From NCBI GenBank assembly GCA_002104905.1, contig MCFE01000043.1:1-64000 (forward strand): a DNA stretch of 64,000 nt. The letters are read 5' to 3'. The translations under genes were made by a program, and so were the position numbers. Under the pieces are notes generated by a model, which ran no database searches, was not told where the DNA came from, and saw only the letters and a list, made by a program, of their open reading frames with translations. Below, one piece after another: positions 54,864 to 64,000 of the stretch (position 1 is the first letter of the stretch; every line of letters starts with the position of its first letter). The stretch comes from Basidiobolus meristosporus CBS 931.73. Its lineage: Eukaryota; Basidiobolomycota; Basidiobolomycetes; Basidiobolales; Basidiobolaceae.

Positions 54864-55135
54864 AGCCAGCAAATCGCCACCACCGAACAGTCCTGGGTCC
54901 AACAAATCAAATCACTACGCCGAAATCGCTGGAATATTCCACCAGCGGAGTGGTTATTTCGCTACAATGCAAAATCAATGCTAGCTCAAAGCTAGCTTTA
55001 TTCCGTAAATGTGGTGGTGATAGGGTTATTATGGGTCAGGGTAGCGTGGTAATGGCAGCGGAGTTATTACAGGTAAGAAGTGAAATAGAGCGGTGGTGGT
55101 GGTGGTGGTGGTGCCATTACAGGTGACATATCGGA

Positions 55136-56882
55136 TTAAGCCGATATTCTGTGCTGGCATTTTCGCACTTCGGCGCTCCAATCGGTGCGAATCACCACGA
55201 CGAATTCCAGCACGAAGCATATAATGTATGCTAGTAACACCCCTACCCAGAGGCCTTTCAAGCCGAGATGTCCATAAAAGGCTAAGGCGAAGCCGGCTGG
55301 TAGTGCAACAACGTAGTAAGTCCCAACCTTGATGAAGCGCTCCGATCTTCTGTTTCCCCAAGCCACGCAGGATTCCATTGCACACGCTGCCTACGGATTG
55401 GAAGAGCTGACAACAACCGTTGTTACTGATGGACGGGTGATAGACATGCTAACGCGGAGAATCCTTACCAGAATGACTGCAATCACCGGGAGGATATTGG
55501 AAACGAACGCCACCACGTCGTCGTTGTGATTGTACAGATATCCCCAGACGTCCCGAAGTCCCCATACAATACTGCAATTCAGTACTCCCACCACCGCACC
55601 CATCGTCAAAGCCACCTTTGCCATGAGCGATGCTCGATGTGGCTGCGCAGAGCCCACCAGATTTCCAACGCGGTTGCATGCAGCAATGGTGATTCCTATT
55701 CAACAAACCATCCAGTTAATCCTGGCTTGCTCCACTGATTCGTAACGAAGCGCTTACCCAACGACATCAACACAAACAGCATCAAGGTGGTTCCGATGAT
55801 TGTCTGGGCAGCTAGCGCCACCGTGCCCAGGTACGAAGTGGCCAAGGTGATGATCTCGAAAGCCCATACTTCACTGCTTATCATGATCATTCCTGGAAAT
55901 CCAAGGCTCAGGAAGGACCACCACCCTTCAAATGCTTTCTTGCTGAACCCGCCCCACCCCTGGCTGCCCTCGATCAGCATCGCGTACCCAACACACAGAA
56001 GCAAGTTGAGGAAATTGGTGATTCCTGCCGCTATGGGGGCGCCAATGAATCCCAGCGATGTGGGCGGGTGCACGACCAGGAGGTAGAATAAGCCCAAGCA
56101 TATCGGTGCCGTGATGGCCGACACGGCTGCTGATGCACGCATGAAACCTAAATGACCAGTAAGGTTAACCTTGAATCAAAGGGGATGGTGACCTGGGAGA
56201 TCGATCGAACCTTGCGCATTCAAATATCTTTTGACACACTCGGCGTACACTGAGCAGATCGCCGCTGGGATTGACCAAACGATGAAGGTAGCCGCCATTC
56301 GCGCGATCTCAGGGTTTTGCCCAATGGAGATCAGGATCGGCTCTGCATAGGTCCAAATCCATATGATCGGGAGGAATGCGATGGATTGGATCACAATGGC
56401 CCGCTGGAGATACACCCCAAGTAGGTGCTTATCCTCACTACCGGTGTGCGCCTGGCTACATAGGGTCTCCAATGCAGTGATCACTCCCAGGAATGGAGAG
56501 ACAGCTGTGCAAGCTTCAAACACCCCTCCCAAGGCACATGCGGCCAGCTCTTTGGTGCCCTTTCAACGACCTGGAGGGTTAGAACGGCGACGAATAGAGC
56601 GTTCGCTTCACAACATACCAACTGTCCCAGGGAGAACACCGTTCCATACTTGGTCAGGCTGGTCAGGAATGAGGCCAAAAGAATGGGTAATGCCTTGGCT
56701 AGAATGGAGTACGCCTCTTTGGGAATTTCAGAATACCATTTCTCTGGGTCAACGTCCAGAAACCTGCTTGCATCACCAAGCAAGGCTGTGGTCTCAGTGC
56801 CGGTTGTGAAGGTGTCGTCCCCATTTTTCCCGTTATCGGGATGGCCAAGAAGCCTCGCCTTGTCGAACGATTGAACAGTCAT
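55136..56882 (-). pseudogene. MATE-family efflux transporter with one apparent frameshift
   Basis: A minus-strand multi-exon gene from ATG 56882-56880. The N-terminal cytosolic part (about 60 residues) is followed by MATE helices: PILLASFLTSLTKYGTVFSLGQL, GVFEACTAVSPFLGVITALETLCSQA with the family CSQA(Y/H)G region, PIIWIWTYAEPIL, SLGFPGMIMISSEVWAFE, RVGNLVGSAQP and GILRGLGKQKIG. It would export organic cations or metabolites by H+ or Na+ antiport. Near 55336-55340 one extra base shifts the frame: KIGA continues as FIKVGTYYVVALPAG only in the next frame. The remainder to 55136 is open. Either a recent pseudogene or a sequence error. Confidence 0.8.
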
Positions 56883-57347
56883 AGAAGAGTGGGGTTTACA
56901 CGAGAAGGGCAAGTGGCATGAATTCGGCTGATACCAAAACCCAAAGCGATATAAAGATTTTAAGGATTGCTCAGAATCTCGCACCTAAGATCTAATTTAA
57001 ATGTGTGATGACAAATACTGGTGGCAAATAGCGATGATACGTAATTGGCATTGGGAAATTTCATTAACGGCTATATTCGCCATATCGAGTGAGTTGGTCA
57101 CGTTCGTAGGTTCATTAATACATGTCTCCACAGAACAGGTTGTCAAAGTCTCTGTCTCAGACGGCAAATCACGCTCTTGGTGTTTGTTGCCCGAACTCCC
57201 ATCAATTTAATTTAATACGAATTTATATACATCGCAAGGCTAGTGGCCGTTGTCACGTGAAGCGATGCCAACATGATACCTTGGTGAATCTGATCAACGC
57301 CAAATATAGTACAGTGCGTGAGGCAGCATCAATCTGACAACATCGCG
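56883..57347. other. intergenic
   Basis: No supported gene or repeat. Confidence 0.4.
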
Positions 57348-59168
57348 CTAGCAGAAGGGAAGATCAATGGTCCCTTCAAGCACACGATGACCCATACCCA
57401 GCTGTACAGAGCCTGGCAGTCCCTTGAACAGGTTCTCCTCGTAGGTAACATTGAGCTCAACTAGTCTGGGCAGCTCAGTCAGCCGCAGGGCGTGGATGTG
57501 TGCACAATTATAGAGGGTGAGCTTCTCCAGACTCGGATGGCCAGCTTGGCATGTTACGTCCACCAGTAATCTTCCTGCGAATGTTACCTCAGCCCCGGTG
57601 CTCTCGTGAGATATCGTCAGCTCTGACAATGTTGGAAGACAAACCGACGGGCTTTCGTCAAGCAGGTCTCGCAGCAGGAGCTCCCCGAAATTGCCAAAGT
57701 TGGGATGGTATTCGACTGTGGCATCGTCCAGTATACAGTCGTGATGATGCCCACAGTTGTTGATTTCGAGTGTTCTCAAGGAATGGCTTAGAAACTCGTA
57801 TCCCTGCAGGCAGACAAACCCGTCCAGGATCAAGGTTTGAAGGCTATTGGATTGCAACCGAATCGCCGTGAATTCGCGGTTTTTGCTGCCCGGGCTGGCG
57901 GTTAACAGCAGTTGTTGCAGGTGAGATAAACTGGAGGTGATGGTATCGAAGGCGGCGGTGGTGATCGCGTCGACGTTGGAGAACTCGATGATTTTGAGGT
58001 GGACGAACGGCGCCAACGATCCGGCATCCAGTTTCCAAAAGTAGTCGCCGATGCGATCTTTCTTCAATTCGGTGCTGACTTCGTATAGCCAGCTCTTGAC
58101 ATCATCGAACTGGCGCTCCTCAGTAATACTGCCAAATACGGAGGATGGGTGGAGATTTCTTCCTTCTTGGACCATCTCGACGATGTAATACCAGCGTTCC
58201 ACCTCGGAAAGGGAGGAGAAATTGTCGGTGACGATAAGTTTGGTGTCTCGGGCGGAGTCCCATTCTCTGGTAACCTCCCAGACGATTTTCCAAGAGTCCA
58301 CGCAGTTGATGTCGATCACCTCCAAGTGTTTGCAGGCGGCGAGCATCTCCGGAATTCCCTCGATCCTCAGAAACCGCAACGACTCGAACTTGAACTGTTT
58401 CAGCATGGGGGCGGAGCCACCGATGCTCCACGTCTTAAACCTCCTCCTCATCGCCACCAGAAACGAGAACTTCTCCAGACCTGGGTGGACGAAGCAGAGG
58501 TTGGTGTCGGCCACGATCACCATGGAGACAAGCTCTTTCAGCCTGCTCCATCGGGGTAGTACGCTAAACGGGAGGTGGGTGTCGTGATAGACCTCTACGT
58601 TGGGGAAAAGCTCCCAGGTGGCCTCGCCGAATACCCTGTCGGACATGCGCACTTTCCACACCCGAAGGGTGTGGCCAGAAACCGGCCCACCTCGAGGTAG
58701 TTGGTAGGCTCTCGTCTTGTCGGCCGACACTTGGTAAAGCTCAACCACCTCCAACGGAAGCTCCCACATCAGGTGGATTACATCCTGCACGAACACCGGA
58801 GAGGCCTGGGTTCGGTCTTGTTTGGAGCCGATGAGCAACTCCCTCACCTCGGGAAACAAACGCGGGATGAGCCGTACGTACTCCACCTTCCAGCCAGGGG
58901 CGTAACTGAACACGACCCGTCGAACCGAACGGACTGGTGGAAAGGTGGTGAGTATGACGTGAAGCGAGCGTGCGGGAGAGAAGACGGGGCTCCCCGGACC
59001 TTTCTGGTTCGGTGGGAACGTCTCCTTGGTGAACTTGGCTTCTGTACGGTCGCTGGAGAGTATCCGCGCTACGATGGCTGGTAGGGTTAAGTCTGGCATG
59101 AGTGGGTGCTGGCTGGAATCGGGCTCATCAATTCGTGACCACGCTATATGATAGGGAAGGTGAAACAT
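57348..59168 (-). CDS. F-box/leucine-rich-repeat-like protein, hypothetical
   Basis: 606 residues in one exon. The N-terminus LTLPAIVARILS resembles the start of an F-box, but the rest of the box is degenerate. The body has irregular leucine-rich blocks (LKEFSNVDAIT-type, LQTLILDGFVCLQGY, LRTLEINNC, LSELTISHE, LEKLTLYNCAHIHAL). Such proteins usually act as substrate receptors of SCF ubiquitin ligases, but I cannot confirm Skp1 binding. An alternative start is the Met before PDLTLPAIV (about 59099). Intronless, large and compositionally protein-like, so very likely a real gene. Confidence 0.7.
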   Translation of the reverse strand: MFHLPYHIAWSRIDEPDSSQHPLMPDLTLPAIVARILSSDRTEAKFTKETFPPNQKGPGSPVFSPARSLHVILTTFPPVRSVRRVVFSYAPGWKVEYVRLIPRLFPEVRELLIGSKQDRTQASPVFVQDVIHLMWELPLEVVELYQVSADKTRAYQLPRGGPVSGHTLRVWKVRMSDRVFGEATWELFPNVEVYHDTHLPFSVLPRWSRLKELVSMVIVADTNLCFVHPGLEKFSFLVAMRRRFKTWSIGGSAPMLKQFKFESLRFLRIEGIPEMLAACKHLEVIDINCVDSWKIVWEVTREWDSARDTKLIVTDNFSSLSEVERWYYIVEMVQEGRNLHPSSVFGSITEERQFDDVKSWLYEVSTELKKDRIGDYFWKLDAGSLAPFVHLKIIEFSNVDAITTAAFDTITSSLSHLQQLLLTASPGSKNREFTAIRLQSNSLQTLILDGFVCLQGYEFLSHSLRTLEINNCGHHHDCILDDATVEYHPNFGNFGELLLRDLLDESPSVCLPTLSELTISHESTGAEVTFAGRLLVDVTCQAGHPSLEKLTLYNCAHIHALRLTELPRLVELNVTYEENLFKGLPGSVQLGMGHRVLEGTIDLPFC

Positions 59169-59623
59169 GTAACAGTGGGGATTTCAATGGATACGACTGG
59201 AGGACGGACTGAATCCAATCTCTGGACTGGATTGCTGATCTTAATCAAATAGACCGGTGGTCCAACCCACTGCATGCGTCAGGTGCCATAGGCCGGATGG
59301 CTGGTGCCTCTTTGTCCGCGGTGAGTGAATCCCTGGGTGTATCGGTTTCTTTATAGGGAAGTGAAGATGCCCTTTGATCCCAGCCAGATACGGATACCCT
59401 GCTGACCATCAGCAGTGTCCTCCCCCACTCCCTGACTTCCTTGGCCACTTGGCCCATGCCAATAGGTCTGCGGGTTGGTGCTTGGGATTTGATAGTCCAA
59501 CACTGACTCTGCAGAGGGTGCAATGGGAATTGCTGCTGAAGTTATACCATGATTGAGTCCTGGTGGAGTGATACTAGGGAGAATGCTCTGTGAATGCCTA
59601 GTGTCTGGTGAATGTCAACCTGT

Positions 59624-59842
59624 TTAGCTGGAATGCTGCCCCCACCAGTACCCATTGTATGTATTGCCTTGTTGTGAATAAAATCTTTCTTGTACCCAGA
59701 GATTTCCATCAACTTGGACCACCCTTATGACCAGGTTTACCTGGGATGCCATTGCCAAATGTAAAGTACTCTGGATATGATACTTCCCAAAGTTGCCCAC
59801 CAAGGCCATCCAAACTTTGCACCCACCTTGCAGGGTCCTCCC
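59624..59842 (+). repeat. degenerate LTR, plus orientation
   Basis: Shares 'acttcccaaagttgcccacc..gcc..ccaaactttgcac' with the plus-orientation LTRs. It is interrupted at 59842 by another LTR. Confidence 0.45.
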
Positions 59843-60188
59843 TGTTGTGAAAATCTGGAATTCCACCTAAATATTCACCTAACTTAGTCACATAGATCAT
59901 TACCTACAAATCTTATAGAATACTGACTTAACTCCTTGGGATTTACTTGGAATATTTTCACCAAAATATCAGATACCCAGAATATGAAAGTTTGATAGGT
60001 TGTCCAAACAGCCCCAAGCTTTGCACACATGTTCTTGGGACCTTGTCAAGCATATTTTATGTGTTTGTTATGCCAAGACCATGTAAAAGTACAAGTACTA
60101 CTTTTACATTCTATAATTTATTGAGTGAAAACCACATAATCTGCTTGTTCTCCCAATCACTTCACTTATCTCCAAGACTCTTACAACA
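59843..60188 (+). repeat. copia LTR, plus orientation (346 bp)
   Basis: Starts TGTTGTGAAAA and ends TCTTACAACA. It matches the LTRs at 63663 and, inverted, at 62815-63165 over its whole length. It is followed at once by pol sequence, so it is a solo or 5' LTR next to a truncated element. Confidence 0.85.
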
Positions 60189-61880
60189 CCTTCAACATTG
60201 TGGACTTTTATTGATGATTATACAAGATACACATGGGTCCACTTCATGGAAAGAACACAAGAAGCTCTGTCTAAGTTCAGGGAGTTCAAGGCCATGTGGT
60301 AGAGAGAAACTTGTGAAAAAACCAATCAAATACACTCAGATAATGGTGGAGGATATACATCAAAGCACTTCATCCACAGGCGCAAAACTCATGGGATAAA
60401 GCCTGACACTACTATACCATACTCCCCACAGCAAAACATAGTGACATAGTGTGCAAACAGATCAATAACTGATATGGCAAGATCTATGATCCATGATCAA
60501 AAATTATTCTATGATTTTTTGGTGGAATCAGTAGCCATAGCTGTATACCTTAAATAGGAGTTATAGCAGAATACGTTGGGATTCTGCTCCATTTGAGGCA
60601 TGATGTGGATATAGACCAAGTGCAGAACATCTAAGAATATTTGAGCGCACACCATATGCCAAGACACTGCCTGGATATCAGTCAAAATTTGAGCCAGAAA
60701 GTGTAAGATGAATATACTTGGTCTACCGCAATTAGTGTAAAGCATGCAGACTCTACACTATCAAAGCAAAGAAGCTGAGCAAGTCCAGGGATGTGTTGTT
60801 TGATGAAAATGCAAAATGCTCACAAAAAAGACATCAGATGATGACAAAAACCTCATCTTAAGCCCACCAATAGTCAGGATTGAATCAGAGCAAAACAATG
60901 AGACTTTCTCACTCCAGTGGACTCTACAGCCATAGTTCAGCTTGAATCAGTGACCAGGAATATCCCAGAAGTGATCATTCCAGTGTTACAAGCCAGGAGA
61001 TCCAAGCAGACCAGAAATAGTCCAGATTACTATTTCAATAAGGGTACAAACTTAGCCTATGTCTATTCAGTCCATATTGATGAGCCCAGACTGTAAAAGA
61101 GGCTCAAAATAGCCCTCAGATAAGGTTTTGCAGATATGCAATGACTGAGGAGTATCAGGCCCTGATGGAAAATCTAACTTGGGACTTGGTCAAATTACAA
61201 ACCAACCAAATATCAATCAAATACATATGGGTCCCTCAAGGCAAAATACAAGGCTGATGGTACAATTGAAAGATAATAAGCGGGACCTGTGACCAAAGGA
61301 TACTTTCAAACAAAATGACTGGACTATACTGAGACCATTGCACCTGTAGTCAAGTTAAGTTTCATCAGACTGATATTGACCATTGCAGCCAAATATGAGC
61401 TTTCTCATCATCAAATGGATGTAAAAGCTGCATTTTTGAATGGGCAACTTGATGAGGACATGTACATGAGCCAGCCTAATGGGCTTGCTGACCATGATAT
61501 CCCCCATTTGGTCTGCAAGCTCAAACAACACTATATGGCCTGAAACAGTCACCAAGAGCCTGGAATTGCAAGGTAAGTTCCTATTTGGAATCTCTGAGTT
61601 TCCAAAGTCATACTGCTGATCATAGTATCTACAACAAGCCAGATAGAGCAGATTCAGCTCTATTAGCACTATAGGTGGATGATCTTGTTCTAGCCACTAA
61701 TAACCTAGAAATAATTGCAGAGACTAAGTTCAGACTATTTAAGGAGTTCAAGCTATTTAATCTAGAAGTGCTCAGCTACTACTTAGGGATAAAGTTCTCC
61801 ATAGACAGAGGTACCTTGACTATCCCCTAAGCCAGCCTAAGTATAATCAAGATATACTTAAGTACCAAATGGAAGACTGT
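60189..61880 (+). pseudogene. decayed Ty1/copia pol (integrase and reverse transcriptase)
   Basis: Begins within the integrase core (TFIDDYTRYTWVHFM, then HSDNGGGYTSKHF, PYSPQQN). RT pieces follow: KAAFLNGQL-like near 61430 on the plus strand in another frame, YGLKQSPRAWN (about 61530) and a VDDLVLATNN block (about 61680), then YYLGIKF. Many stops and frame changes make it inactive. Gag, protease and the first part of integrase are missing between the LTR and pol. Confidence 0.8.
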
Positions 61881-62814
61881 AAACCAGCAGCTATCAAAAG
61901 ACTTTGCAGATCCTTAATATCTTTTGATCTTTAGGCATGGGTATAAACACCACAGTCTCTCCCTCTCATGCAGTCATAGGTCTTTCTGTGGGCTTTATCT
62001 TTGGGCACTGTTGATGTGCTTCAAAGACTGTGAGGTGTTCCTCTGCTGTTATATGGGGATATGGCCCAGTTCTTCTTTGTGATATTGAGCTACTTAAGTT
62101 CCTTCTCTGCAGCAAAGATACTGCATTCTCTACCTAGGATATTGATTATTTGACATGCATTATCTGCTCATCCAATTTGTGGACTATCTTGTGATATCTC
62201 TGAGCCTTAGCACCTATCCTGTAAGCCACTGCACCTAATTGCCTCATTAATGCTTAGTAAGAGCTAACAGCATACTTGCTATATGGGCAGTGATGATGTT
62301 ATAATATCCACTTGCTGGTATCCAACCAGATATACTGCATTTGCTACAGTCTCATCTGCCTGAGCATTATGGGCAGCTTGTGGCTCTGCATTTATTCACA
62401 ATTGCCTACCTGACTGAGAGCCTGAGGAGTGTGCATTATCACCTTCAGTGGCCACACTGTCAACATGGCCTTTTTTGGACTTAGCCCTGCGTGCTGCACT
62501 GAATATCAATGCAAGCTGTTGTCCACTGTTCTTCTGCTGCTGTTAGCAGTGGGGCTTGCTAAGGAACCAGACAACTTTGCTTTTTTTGCAGCATATAAAC
62601 ATGGAAGTGCATCAAACCAAAGGGGGAAATAGTGCTACATATACAAGTGTATATGGTGCTATAGCTTTATTTATAATGCCTACAATGGTAGGTCATCATT
62701 GAATCTACATTCATGCAAATGCAATATCCAAAATACAAGACTGTCTAAAATTCACATGAGTATGGACAAAAAAGGGATATAATTGCATTACAACATTGAG
62801 TGTTAAGCTGTTTG
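61881..62814. other. retroelement-derived sequence, not resolved
   Basis: No intact ORF. A purine run 'ccaaagggggaaat' near 62619 could be an old polypurine tract before 'tgctacatatacaag'. I could not identify coding motifs with confidence. Confidence 0.3.
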
Positions 62815-63165
62815 TGTTGTAAGAATCTTGGAGATATTGGAAGTGATTAGGAGAACAATTGGATTATATGGTTTTCACTTAATGATTTATTGAATGTAAA
62901 AGTAGTATTTATACTTTTAACTGGCTTTGGCATTACAAGCACGTAAAATAGGTTAAGAAAGGTCCCAAGAACATTTGTGCAAAGTTTGGGGCTGTTTGGA
63001 CAACTTTGAGAATTTTTCATGTTCTGGGTACCTGGTATTTTGGTGAAAATATTCTTAGTAAATCCCAACAAGGAATTTTGGTCAGTATTCTCTAGGATTT
63101 GAAGGTGATGATCTAAGTGACTAAGTTAGGTGAATATCTAGGTGGAAATACAAATTTTTACAACA
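62815..63165 (-). repeat. copia LTR, minus orientation (351 bp)
   Basis: TGTTGT..ACAACA ends; reverse complement of the plus-orientation LTRs. It is followed at 63166 by 'ctcccactc', a polypurine tract on the minus strand, and then pol in minus orientation, so it is the 3' LTR of that element. Confidence 0.85.
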
Positions 63166-63440
63166 CTCCCACTCAGCTAAATGTTCATACTGACTAGTCC
63201 TAATTTTCACCTAAGATATTCAAACTTGTCTCTAGCTAATGGTTTGGCAAATATGTCTGCTATCATTTCATCTGTAGGACAGTAAAATAAGCTAACTAAG
63301 TTATTCTCTATAGCTTCACATATGAAATGATGTCTAATATCTATGTGCTTGGTTCTAGCATGAAAAGTTGGATTTCTACCCAATTGTATACATCCTTGAT
63401 TATCTTGAAATAAAGTAATAGGTGTTTTTGACATAGGCCT
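63166..63440 (-). pseudogene. copia RNase H C-terminal fragment
   Basis: An open minus-strand frame (63434-63207) encodes ITLFQDNQGCIQL, NPTFHARTKHIDIRHHFI, YCPTDEMIADIFAKPL and RDKFEYLR: the copia RNase H end with its conserved DNQ and ADIF(T/A)KPL motifs. Its upstream part is missing; the next 220 bp to the plus-orientation LTR at 63663 show no clear motif. Confidence 0.85.
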
Positions 63441-63662
63441 AAATCTGTAAAGAGCTTTCTAAATCATCACCTAGCTGCAATTGTGACCTTGCACAAATTG
63501 AGTCAGATGAGTTTCTGGTGGCTTTAGGCACATTGCAGACTGCAGAATAAAGCACATAGAGTGACAGCTCTGAAGCAGAAGGCTAACTGATGAATTGCAA
63601 GCCTATTTCCCCCAGCAACAGGTGAATGATGTGATGTTTTGGCTAGAGAAGTGGCATGTTTC

Positions 63663-64000
63663 TGTTGTAAAAATTTGTATTTCCACCTAAATATTCACCT
63701 AACTTAGTCACTTAGATCATCACCTTCAGATCCTAGAGAATACTGACCTAAATTCCTTGTTGGGATTTACCCAGAATATTTTCACCAAAATACCAGGTAC
63801 CCAGAACGTGAAAAATTCTCAAAGTTGTCCAAAAAGCCCCAAACTTTGCACACATGTTCTTGGGTCCTTCCTTAACCTATTCTACATGTTTGTAATGCCC
63901 AGACCAGGTAAAAGTATAAATACTACTTTACATTCAATAAATCATTAAGTGAAAACCACATAATCTACTTGTTCTCCCAATCACTTCCAATATCTCCAAG
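63663..64000 (+). repeat. copia LTR, plus orientation, cut by window end
   Basis: Starts TGTTGTAAAAATTTG and runs in register with the other LTRs to the last base (...atctccaag); about 12 bp should remain outside the window. It is probably the 5' LTR of an element beyond the edge, or a solo LTR. Confidence 0.85.

Overview
The window is fungal nuclear DNA. It carries short spliceosomal introns (about 48-80 nt), TATA-box promoters 40-110 bp upstream of start codons, a chitin deacetylase, GPI-anchored serine-rich wall proteins, a Mei2-type RNA-binding protein, Ty1/copia retroelement debris and single-copy housekeeping genes (farnesyl-diphosphate synthase, Rab GDI, ATP synthase subunit e, a complex I subunit). 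The mix resembles an early-diverging filamentous fungus (zygomycete grade, for example Basidiobolus-like), but that lineage call is a guess from gene style, not a database result.

Layout. 1-7.3 kb: a duplicated accessory block holding small secreted proteins. One cysteine-rich secreted gene is intact (1083-1814). A second copy (6551-7216) and two copies of a solute-binding-protein gene are decayed. Two lone secreted-type ORFs and a tRNA-Leu fragment lie between. 8.5-10.2 kb: degenerate copia-type LTR element. 11.4-22.6 kb: two full-length ABCB/MDR-type transporters in direct orientation, separated by LTR relics. Their nucleotide-binding domains look homogenised, while the membrane domains have diverged. 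22.9-29.9 kb: C2H2 regulator, Mei2-like gene and N6-methyl-AMP deaminase-like gene (its catalytic Thr-Asp-Asp sits on a 13-nt microexon), all on the minus strand. 30.1-32.2 kb: two divergent urate oxidases sharing a 260-bp promoter. 32.6-36.1 kb: cysteine synthase, farnesyl-diphosphate synthase and ATP synthase subunit e. 38.3-39.2 kb: second C2H2 regulator, intronless. 39.4-42.0 kb: gamma-glutamyltransferase with two microexons and two apparent C-terminal frameshifts. 42.9-44.8 kb: chitin deacetylase and serine-rich GPI protein. 45.2-45.9 kb: complex I subunit. 46.3-48.7 kb: tandem array of four tiny PPxY proteins, three with an N-terminal membrane segment. 48.9-52.5 kb: near-perfect inverted duplication of a bacterial-type amidohydrolase. 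52.8-59.2 kb: Rab GDI, a frameshifted MATE transporter and an F-box/LRR-like protein. 59.6-64 kb: nested copia elements.

How the genes work together. The two ABC transporters and the MATE protein are efflux-type. Two uricases, the methyl-AMP deaminase and two amidohydrolases all act on purine-like or N-heterocyclic compounds. The PPxY cluster looks like a family of membrane adaptors for WW-domain (Nedd4/Rsp5) ubiquitin ligases, comparable in design to yeast Rcr1/Rcr2; I rate it the best candidate here for an undescribed system. Recurrent 3' splice sites ending in AAG are a further feature of this genome.
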